A stretch of DNA of 6,500 nucleotides, from positions 1 to 6,500 of the forward strand of contig JBFIHZ010000249.1 in NCBI GenBank assembly GCA_041601535.1, given 5' to 3'. A program made the translations under genes and the position numbers. Below the pieces are notes generated by a model. The model saw only the letters and a program-made list of their open reading frames with translations. It was not told where the DNA came from and made no database searches. Positions 1 through 5,417 of the stretch are shown piece by piece. Source of the DNA: JBFIHZ01 sp041601535. GTDB taxonomy: Bacteria > Pseudomonadota > Gammaproteobacteria > Xanthomonadales > SZUA-36. Numbering within the stretch: the stretch's first letter is position 1; every line of letters starts with the position of its first letter.

Positions 1-2163
1 AATGCATTCCACGCACCAGTCGGCATAAAAATCCAGCATCGCGCCCTTGCCGCTGGCGGCCGCCTGCTGCAGCGACTGATCCAGGTCCTGCAGCGATTTG
101 ATGCGGCGGAATTCAATATGCTCAGCCGCTGCGCCCGCTGCGGGCGAGCGCAGGCCATCCAGCGGTTTCAGCCAGTAATCACCGCCGGCCGCCGCGCCAA
201 TGATTTCCAGCGCACCGACCAGCAACAGGGCCACGCCCAGCGATTTCCACAAACGACGCCAGCCCGAGACGCCCGGCTCAACCCGTTCCAGCGCGCCCAG
301 GTACACCCCGCAGCCAATGGCCAGCAGCCCCCACAGCAGCATGATCAGACCACCAGGCAATATGCGTTCCAGCATCCAGATGGCCAGCGCCAGCAGGCCG
401 ACGCCGAACACCGCCTTGATGGCATTCATCCAGGCACCCGCGCGTGGCACCAGCTTGCCGGCCGACACGCCAAACAGGATCAGCGGCACACCCATGCCCA
501 TGGACATGGCAAACAGCGCTGACCCGCCCAGCATGGCGTCACCGGATGCGCCAATAACAATCAGCGCGGCCATCAGCGGCGGCGCCACGCACGGACCCAC
601 GATCAGCGCGGAGAGAAAGCCCATAATGGCCACACCGCCCCATTGCCCGCCTTTTTGCTGGTTGCTGGCTGCCGTCAGCCGGGATTGCAGTGAAGCGGGC
701 AGCTGCAGTTCAAACAGGCCAAACATGCCCAGCGCCAGCGCGATAAACACCAGCACGAAACCACTGAGTATCCAGGGGTTCTGGAACACCGCCTGCAGGT
801 TCTGACCAAACAGGCCGGCCAGCACGCCAGCGATGGTATAGGTAACCGCCATGGCCAGCACGTAGACCAGCGACAGCCAGAACGCCCGGGCCGTGGTAAG
901 CCGCTCACCCTGGCCCATGATGATGCCGGAAAGTATCGGCACCATCGGGAACACACAGGGCGTGAACGCCAGCAAAAGACCGGCGATAAAGAAAGCCAGG
1001 ATGGCCTGGCCGGCATGTTCGGTCAGCAGGCGCGCCAGGCGGTCCTGCTCACTGACCGGCGGCCGCTTCGCGGCGGGCGCATCCGCTCCCGCGGCACCAC
1101 TCAACGGCTCGTTGATGGCCTGCGCCGCGGCCGGCATTTCAAAACTCAGCGTGCGCGACTGCGGCGGGTAACAGATATCACCGTCACGGCAGCCCTGGAA
1201 GTCCGCGGTCATGGAAATGACCGTGACCGGTCCGGCCGGGCGGTTCAGCCGCACCGGAATTTCCACCTGGCCATAAATGACCGGCACCGGGCCGAATTCC
1301 GGATCATCCTTGATGGTTCCCTCGGGCAGCGTGACTTCACGAACTTCAAAACCACTGTCGTCGCTGATGCGGAACGCAAACTTGTCGCGGTACAGGTAGT
1401 AGCCATCCTGGGCGGTGAAACGCACCAGCACGGTTTCGGCGCTCAGGCCTATGGCTTCATAAACAAAAGCATCTTCCGCTGCCAGCGCATCGGCTTTTCC
1501 CGTCGCGTTGGCAGGCCCCAGACCCAGGCCGGCCAATGTGTCGTTCGCCTGCAAACCCAGCGGCTCTCCCAGCGGGGAGGCCGCAGCCGGGCCGCCCGGT
1601 TCAGCGGCTGCGATCGGCGCTACGACAGGATCCTGCAGCGGTTGTGCTGCGGGCGCAACGGGTTCGGGGACTGCGCCGGGTGCGGCACTGTCAGTCGCGG
1701 CCGGCAGGCCAACCAGAACCACCTGTTCGGTGGGTGGATAGCACAGCACTTTTTCCAGGCAGCCCTGCGAACGCACTTTCAGGCGCAGGCCATCTACTGC
1801 AGGTGAAACCGAGGTCAGCGGCAAGGTCACGGTCAGGCGGCCGTGGTATTTCTCCACCTCCTCACCCAGCAGTTCGTCGAAGCTCACCTCGCCGCGCGGC
1901 ATCTGAGGCTCTCCGGCCGTGACACCTTCCGTCTCCACGGTGAATTTCAGAAAACGGTTGTTATACAGGTAATAATCGCGGGCAATATCCCAGCTGACCT
2001 CGATACGGCTGCGGTCCGGAGCATGCGCGGAAATGACGAAAACGTCTTCAAAGTTGCGCACTTCGTCGGCTTCAATCGCGACGGCCGCAAGGGAAAACAG
2101 CAGGCTGCCCAGCAACAGTAGGCCGGCCAGTAAGGAACGTACGGTATGGTTTATGGTATTCAT
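1..2163 (-). CDS. dsbD: Thiol:disulfide interchange protein DsbD, with duplicated N-terminal domain (C-terminus cut by window edge)
   Basis: DsbD takes electrons from cytoplasmic thioredoxin across the inner membrane to periplasmic partners such as DsbC and the cytochrome c maturation thioredoxin. The 721 visible codons are open throughout. Residues 1-29 look like a signal peptide (hydrophobic core, AVA at 27-29). Two nDsbD domains follow, about 33-152 and 231-341. Each has a YYLY strand (64-67, 255-258) and a QGC-x5-CYPP active site (C135/C141 and C325/C331). An Ala/Pro-rich linker separates them. The polytopic transmembrane domain (about 387-640) carries its redox cysteines in FTPCVFP (C403) and GPCVAPP (C525). 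The start of the thioredoxin domain is seen as ADWCVEC (C717, C720), where the window ends. E. coli DsbD is about 565 residues with one nDsbD; this one would be about 820 if the missing part is normal. A weak GAGT lies 6 nt before the ATG. Identity is very secure. Confidence 0.96.
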   Translation of the reverse strand, partial: MNTINHTVRSLLAGLLLLGSLLFSLAAVAIEADEVRNFEDVFVISAHAPDRSRIEVSWDIARDYYLYNNRFLKFTVETEGVTAGEPQMPRGEVSFDELLGEEVEKYHGRLTVTLPLTSVSPAVDGLRLKVRSQGCLEKVLCYPPTEQVVLVGLPAATDSAAPGAVPEPVAPAAQPLQDPVVAPIAAAEPGGPAAASPLGEPLGLQANDTLAGLGLGPANATGKADALAAEDAFVYEAIGLSAETVLVRFTAQDGYYLYRDKFAFRISDDSGFEVREVTLPEGTIKDDPEFGPVPVIYGQVEIPVRLNRPAGPVTVISMTADFQGCRDGDICYPPQSRTLSFEMPAAAQAINEPLSGAAGADAPAAKRPPVSEQDRLARLLTEHAGQAILAFFIAGLLLAFTPCVFPMVPILSGIIMGQGERLTTARAFWLSLVYVLAMAVTYTIAGVLAGLFGQNLQAVFQNPWILSGFVLVFIALALGMFGLFELQLPASLQSRLTAASNQQKGGQWGGVAIMGFLSALIVGPCVAPPLMAALIVIGASGDAMLGGSALFAMSMGMGVPLILFGVSAGKLVPRAGAWMNAIKAVFGVGLLALAIWMLERILPGGLIMLLWGLLAIGCGVYLGALERVEPGVSGWRRLWKSLGVALLLVGALEIIGAAAGGDYWLKPLDGLRSPAAGAAAEHIEFRRIKSLQDLDQSLQQAAASGKGAMLDFYADWCVECI

Positions 2164-2454
2164 TTGATCACTCAGACCGGTAGTTTGCCTTTTTGCATGC
2201 AAGCGCTTTCAACCCCGGCCAGCATTCAGGGGCCCGCGGGAACGTTAATGGTGTCTTCGACCCGAAACCCGCACGGCCGTTCACCCCGCCGGTCACGGGC
2301 AGCTTGTGGCTGGAAGGCGTAACCGGTGCGCTGATTCTAACGGAATTGCCACCCGGACTGCCGGATCCCGGCCGATGGCCAGACAGATGACCGGGCAATT
2401 GCTATATTTAGGCCGAGTGGGGGAATTGTATCCGGTCCCAAGGGGATGGTAGCC
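2164..2454. other. Divergent intergenic region between dsbD and a small membrane protein gene
   Basis: This 291-bp region holds no convincing gene. The short reading frames in it show no recognisable motif and overlap each other on both strands. It must contain the dsbD promoter, but I see only a weak minus-strand candidate: a TAGAAT -10-like hexamer (plus-strand 2334-2339) without a good -35. A perfect 10-bp palindrome, TTGCATGCAA, lies at 2193-2202, about 30 bp before the dsbD start, and could be an operator, but nothing else supports that. An 8-bp GC palindrome (CCCGCGGG) lies at 2233-2240. A better promoter faces the plus strand and is listed separately. Confidence 0.5.
2380..2408 (+). 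promoter_or_regulatory. Candidate sigma70-type promoter for the 132-residue membrane protein gene
   Basis: CAGACA at 2380-2385 matches four of six -35 consensus bases. TATATT at 2403-2408 matches five of six -10 bases. The spacer is exactly 17 bp. Transcription would start near 2415, giving a leader of about 40 nt before the ATG at 2455. The prediction rests on hexamer matches only. Confidence 0.45.
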
Positions 2455-2853
2455 ATGGCACGCAATTTTATCGCAGTTTTACTGGGAATTATCGTGGCCT
2501 TTTCACTGGTCGCCTTGATCGAGTCCATTGGGCACCGCGTGTACCCACCTCCGCCCGGGTATGATCTGTCCGATGCAGCGCAACTGGCCGAATACATGCA
2601 ACTTATTCCGCTTGGCGCACTGTTTTTTGTTCTGGCCGCCTGGACCGTCGCGGCATTGGGCGGCGGCCTGATCGCCTGCCGCATCGCTGGCGAAAAGCCG
2701 CTGGTCTATGCCTCCATCATCGGTGCACTGGTGCTGACCGCGGCCGCGGCCACCATGGCGGTCATCCCCCATCCCACCTGGTTCTCGATTTCCGCCATCG
2801 TACTGATCGCGGCCGCCACCCTGCTGGCCGGGCGGCTTTCATCCAACCAATAG
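2455..2853 (+). CDS. Small four-helix integral membrane protein of unknown function
   Basis: The function is not known to me. The 132-residue product is mostly hydrophobic, with four likely membrane helices at about 4-24, 49-76, 82-103 and 108-126. Between helices 1 and 2 is a polar loop with a GHRVYPPPPGYD stretch (26-37). An ES-x-GH-x-x-YPPP pattern of this kind seems familiar from unnamed bacterial membrane proteins, but I cannot assign a named family. The start at 2455 is preferred over an in-frame ATG at 2446: the purine-rich AGGGG at 2441-2445 lies 9 nt before 2455 but directly abuts 2446. The gene appears to stand alone. It has its own candidate promoter, runs divergently from dsbD, and stops 16 bp from the end of the convergent phosphofructokinase gene. 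Base composition matches its neighbours, so there is no sign of recent transfer. Confidence 0.8.
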   Translation: MARNFIAVLLGIIVAFSLVALIESIGHRVYPPPPGYDLSDAAQLAEYMQLIPLGALFFVLAAWTVAALGGGLIACRIAGEKPLVYASIIGALVLTAAAATMAVIPHPTWFSISAIVLIAAATLLAGRLSSNQ

Positions 2854-2863
2854 GCTTTCTGCG

Positions 2864-2886
2864 CGGAATTCAGACCTCGAATTCCG
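2864..2886. terminator. Possible hairpin terminator at a convergent gene junction
   Basis: A perfect 8-bp inverted repeat (CGGAATTC at 2864-2871, GAATTCCG at 2879-2886) encloses a 7-nt loop. It sits where the membrane protein gene (stop at 2851-2853) and the phosphofructokinase gene (stop at 2870-2872) converge, and it includes the latter's stop codon. On the plus strand five Ts follow, but only after 8 nt (2895-2899). On the minus strand no T run follows. It is therefore a weak candidate that might slow transcription from both sides. Confidence 0.3.
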
Positions 2887-4129
2887 GCAGCACCTTTTTC
2901 ACCATGACTTTTTTCATCCGCACATAGCGCGGCAGACCGTGCCGGTCGTAGGGCGGGTAGGCTTCGCCCCGGATCAGCGGTTCCAGATAACGGCGCGCTG
3001 CGGGTGTTATGCCAAAACCATCGGCCGTGATGTAGGTTTTGGGCATCATCTTTTCGCGGTTGGCCACCCGGCCCAGCTGGGCCTCGTCGATTTTCCAGCG
3101 GTACGGGCTGTTGGACACCCGTTTGATCACCGGCATCACGCCGCTTTTTCCCTGCAAGGCGAATTTCACTGCAGCCGTGCCCACGGCGTAGGCCTGATCC
3201 AGGTCGGTCGATGAAGCGATATGCCGGGCCGAACGTTGCAAATAATCCGAAACTGCCCAGTGGTATTTGTAGCCCAGTGAGGACTTGACGATCTCAGCCA
3301 CCACCGGTGCCGCGCCGCCCAATTGCGCATGGCCAAATGCGTCGCGTGTGCCGGACTCCGCCAGGAAGCGCCCATCCGGACCGCGGACGCCTTCGGAGAC
3401 CACGATGGAACAATAGCCGTGCTGTTCCACCGACTGCTTGACCCGGGCCAGGAACGCTTTCTGGTCAAAGGGCACCTCGGGAAACAGGATGATGTGCGGT
3501 GGGTCGCCATCCTGACGCTGCGCCAGGCCGCCGGCCGCGGCAATCCAGCCGGCATGCCGTCCCATCACTTCCATGATAAACACCTTGGTGGAACTGGACG
3601 CCATGGACTCGACATCCAGGCTGGCCTCCATGATGGATACCGCCACATACTTCGCCACCGAGCCAAAGCCGGGGCAGTTGTCGGTTATGGGCAGGTCGTT
3701 GTCGATGGTCTTGGGTATGCCGATGCACTGCACCGGAAAGCCCAGCTTTTTGCCAATCTGCGAAACCTTATGCGCGGTGTCAGCCGAATCACCACCACCA
3801 TTGTAGAAAAAGTACCCCACGTTATGGGCTTTCAGCACCTCGATAAGCCGTTCGTACTCGCGCCGGCTTTCATCAATGCTTTTGAGCTTGTATCGGCATG
3901 AGCCAAACGCGCCGCCAGGCGTATGCTTCAGTGCGGCAATGTCGGCTTTGCGTTCACGGGAGGTATCAATCAGCTCCTCCCTGAGGATACCGATAATGCC
4001 GTCCTTGCCGGCCAGCACCTTGCCGATTTTATCTGGCTGTTCGCGCGCCGCTTCTATCACGCCACAGGCGCTGGCATTGATCACCGGGGTAACACCACCG
4101 GACTGGGCATAGAGAATGTTTTTCTTCAT
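2870..4129 (-). CDS. pfp: Diphosphate-dependent 6-phosphofructokinase (PPi-PFK, EC 2.7.1.90)
   Basis: This cytoplasmic enzyme interconverts fructose 6-phosphate and fructose 1,6-bisphosphate with PPi as phosphoryl donor. It can work in both glycolysis and gluconeogenesis. The 419-residue product has the PFK fold signatures in order: phosphate-donor loop AQSGG (8-12), GGGDS (111-115), catalytic PKTIDND (139-145, base D143) and the sugar-phosphate-binding MGRHAGW (189-195, R191). Lys140 in PKTIDND, where ATP enzymes usually have Gly, and Asp114 in GGGDS, where they also have Gly, both mark PPi dependence. About 420 residues also fits this PPi-PFK subgroup and exceeds the roughly 320 of bacterial ATP-PFK. 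The start gives the expected MKKNILYAQSGG N-terminus; a weak AGAG lies 9 nt upstream. The gene is divergent from adk and convergent with the small membrane protein gene. The PPi assignment is by motif; phosphoryl donor preference was not measured. Confidence 0.93.
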   Translation of the reverse strand: MKKNILYAQSGGVTPVINASACGVIEAAREQPDKIGKVLAGKDGIIGILREELIDTSRERKADIAALKHTPGGAFGSCRYKLKSIDESRREYERLIEVLKAHNVGYFFYNGGGDSADTAHKVSQIGKKLGFPVQCIGIPKTIDNDLPITDNCPGFGSVAKYVAVSIMEASLDVESMASSSTKVFIMEVMGRHAGWIAAAGGLAQRQDGDPPHIILFPEVPFDQKAFLARVKQSVEQHGYCSIVVSEGVRGPDGRFLAESGTRDAFGHAQLGGAAPVVAEIVKSSLGYKYHWAVSDYLQRSARHIASSTDLDQAYAVGTAAVKFALQGKSGVMPVIKRVSNSPYRWKIDEAQLGRVANREKMMPKTYITADGFGITPAARRYLEPLIRGEAYPPYDRHGLPRYVRMKKVMVKKVLPEFEV

Positions 4130-4165
4130 GTCAGATCGCTCTGTAAAGTGGGAATACTCACGCCG

Positions 4166-4174
4166 ATTTTAGCA
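4166..4174 (-). promoter_or_regulatory. Candidate extended -10 promoter for the phosphofructokinase gene
   Basis: Read on the minus strand, this site is TGCTAAAAT: an extended -10 TG, one base, then TAAAAT, which matches five of six consensus -10 bases. No good -35 is found 15-18 bp upstream, which is acceptable for extended -10 promoters. The predicted start is about 30 nt before the ATG at 4129. Confidence 0.45.
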
Positions 4175-4201
4175 GCCCCGGAAACCGATGGTTTCGTCGC
4201 A

Positions 4202-4230
4202 TTGACTTGAGTTGGGCTAGCAGTTAGCGT
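4202..4230 (+). promoter_or_regulatory. Candidate promoter for the adk operon
   Basis: TTGACT at 4202-4207 matches five of six -35 bases. After a 17-bp spacer comes TAGCGT at 4225-4230, which matches only three of six -10 bases. The -35 is good and the -10 is poor. The location, directly before adk and divergent from the pfp promoter, is what makes it worth listing. Confidence 0.3.
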
Positions 4231-4263
4231 TAGCGGCTTATTCTAGTGGACGAGATGCGAGTT

Positions 4264-4836
4264 ATGCGAATCGTATTACTCGGCGCGCCCGGATCCGGTA
4301 AAGGGACCCAGGCGGCGCTGATGGTTAAAGAACTGGGTTTGCCCCACATTTCCACCGGCGAACTGTTGCGTAATGCCGTTAAATCCGGTTCCGCGCTGGG
4401 TCAGAAAGCCAAGGCGGTGATGGACCGTGGTGAACTCGTATCCGATGACATCATGCTGGGCCTGATTGAAGAGCGGCTGGGCCAGGACGACGTCCGTAAC
4501 GGCTTCATTCTGGACGGCTATCCACGCAATATCGCCCAGGCCGATGCGCTGGACCAGTTGCTGGAACGTTTGCAGCAACCGGTTGAAGAAGCCTTGCAGA
4601 TTGACGTGGATGAAGAACAGGTCATCCAGCGTATCGCCGGCCGTGCCGCGCAGGAAGGCCGCAGTGATGACAGCGAGGACGTGGTGCGCAACCGCATGCG
4701 TGTCTACGCCGAGCAAACCGCCCCCGTGGTCGGGTTTTATGCCAACCAGGGCCGGCTGACCCGTATCCTGGGTGAAGGCAGTATTGACGAGGTGTTCCAG
4801 CGCATCATGGGTGTTCTGCGCACCCGCCAGCGATGA
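4264..4836 (+). CDS. adk: Adenylate kinase, short-LID form (EC 2.7.4.3)
   Basis: Adenylate kinase catalyses ATP + AMP = 2 ADP in the cytoplasm and sets adenine nucleotide balance. The 190-residue product has the Walker A loop GAPGSGKGT (7-15), the AMP-site STGELLR (30-36, with T31 and R36), the FILDGYPRN signature (81-89, R88) and LID/core arginines in RIAGR (123-127) and VRNRMRVY (141-148). At 190 residues it is shorter than the 214 of E. coli: the long LID is replaced by a short loop around 128-138, so no zinc site is possible there. The ATG at 4264 is chosen because MRIVLLGAPG aligns with the family N-terminus. An in-frame ATG at 4255 and GTG at 4246 would add 3 or 6 residues and cannot be excluded, as no start has a clear ribosome binding site. 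Its TGA overlaps the ATG of a 23-codon ORF. Confidence 0.97.
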   Translation: MRIVLLGAPGSGKGTQAALMVKELGLPHISTGELLRNAVKSGSALGQKAKAVMDRGELVSDDIMLGLIEERLGQDDVRNGFILDGYPRNIAQADALDQLLERLQQPVEEALQIDVDEEQVIQRIAGRAAQEGRSDDSEDVVRNRMRVYAEQTAPVVGFYANQGRLTRILGEGSIDEVFQRIMGVLRTRQR

Positions 4837-4904
4837 AGCCAGCGCTACCACGCGTATCTTCGGATGCAGACGAGCTGAGCCGAATCCCGCTCCGCCGGCC
4901 ATGA
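4833..4904 (+). CDS. Possible 23-residue coupling ORF between adk and the next gene
   Basis: This short frame begins with an ATG that overlaps the adk stop (ATGA at 4833-4836). It ends with a TGA that overlaps the start of the following membrane protein gene (ATGA at 4901-4904). The predicted peptide, starting MKPALPRVSSDADEL, matches nothing I recognise. Neither it nor the downstream gene has a visible Shine-Dalgarno sequence. A chain of terminating and re-initiating ribosomes could therefore carry translation from adk to the membrane gene. Both overlaps could be coincidence, and 23 codons are too few for codon-use arguments. Confidence 0.25.
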   Translation: MKPALPRVSSDADELSRIPLRRP

Positions 4905-5395
4905 GCCAGCTGTTGTGGCGCCTGCTGGACGTGATGCGCCTGCGCTCCGGCCCGCAGGACCTTCCGGCCGGGTTGGGCCTGGCGGTGCTGGCCGCGCTGA
5001 TCTTTATCGGCCAGGGGTTTTTCGCCGACCGCATACTGGATGAAAACGGCAACGTTCCGCGTAACCTGATCGCATTCATGGTACAGCTGCTGGTGACAGC
5101 TGGCCTGCTGCGCTTCCGCGGCCTGTCCGCGCGTCTGCCGCAGACTGTAACCGCGCTGGCCGGAACCGGCCTGATATTCAGCATCATGGCGCTGATACTG
5201 GTGCTGCAACTGCAGCCCGATACCCACCAGCCCGGCCTGGCATTTATCTGGTTCGGCATGTTCCTGTGGAGTTTATCGGTGGATGGCCATATTTATCGGC
5301 ATGCGATGTCCATTACAATGAGCATGGGAGTGCTGGTGGCAGTGCTTATCTTTGCTCTGAACTTCATCGTGCTCGAACAACTACTTAAGGCGTGA
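4901..5395 (+). CDS. Unnamed membrane protein between adk and mpl, GPQDLP motif
   Basis: The function is unknown. The product is 164 residues if the ATG at 4901 is used. A short amphipathic N-terminus (LLWRLLDVMRLRSGPQDLP, motif at 17-22) precedes four or five likely membrane helices at about 25-43, 56-71, 84-104, 112-128 and 138-160. A charged DGHIYRH segment (128-134) sits before the last helix. The GPQDLP start and the Trp...GH-x-x-RHA pattern seem familiar from unnamed gammaproteobacterial membrane proteins, but I cannot name a family. The open frame extends upstream to 4772, but that part lies inside adk and reads like a shadow. No ribosome binding site precedes 4901, so coupling to upstream translation is plausible. 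It follows adk by 64 bp and precedes mpl by 22 bp, which suggests co-transcription. That context hints at an envelope role but does not show one. Confidence 0.82.
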   Translation: MSQLLWRLLDVMRLRSGPQDLPAGLGLAVLAALIFIGQGFFADRILDENGNVPRNLIAFMVQLLVTAGLLRFRGLSARLPQTVTALAGTGLIFSIMALILVLQLQPDTHQPGLAFIWFGMFLWSLSVDGHIYRHAMSITMSMGVLVAVLIFALNFIVLEQLLKA

Positions 5396-5417
5396 CCCGC
5401 TACTGGGGCGATACAGC

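Larger units (their letters stand above)
4130..4263. other. Divergent promoter region between pfp and adk
   Basis: This 134-bp region lies between the two divergent start codons and must hold promoters for both directions; the candidates are listed separately. It also contains a tandem hexamer duplication, GTTAGC twice, at 4223-4234. The repeat is too short to interpret alone. Confidence 0.55.

Noticed and set aside
118..805. Two overlapping plus-strand frames of 134 and 201 codons
   Set aside because: They are antisense to the dsbD transmembrane domain and have low-complexity, non-protein-like composition.
1015..1806. A 263-codon open frame on the plus strand
   Set aside because: It is antisense to the nDsbD region of dsbD, which has clear motifs in the other direction; its Arg/Gln/Gly-rich translation resembles no protein family.
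2168..2398. Small frames on both strands (65 and 76 codons) in the dsbD upstream region
   Set aside because: They overlap each other, lack ribosome binding sites and show no motif; the plus-strand one would also cover the candidate promoter.
2446..2454. Upstream in-frame ATG for the small membrane protein
   Set aside because: The AGGGG ribosome binding site directly abuts this ATG, leaving no spacing, while it is 9 nt from the ATG at 2455.
4246..4263. Earlier starts (GTG at 4246, ATG at 4255) for adk
   Set aside because: They add residues before the conserved MRI-x-LLGAPG start of the family and have no better ribosome binding site. They are not excluded outright.
4772..4900. N-terminal extension of the GPQDLP membrane protein into adk
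   Set aside because: The first 64 bp overlap adk in another frame and the extra residues read like shadow sequence; the recognisable motif begins just after the ATG at 4901.
4276..5259. A 327-codon open frame on the minus strand across adk and the next gene
   Set aside because: It lies wholly antisense to two well-supported genes, shows no recognisable domain, and is the sort of long shadow expected opposite GC-rich coding sequence.
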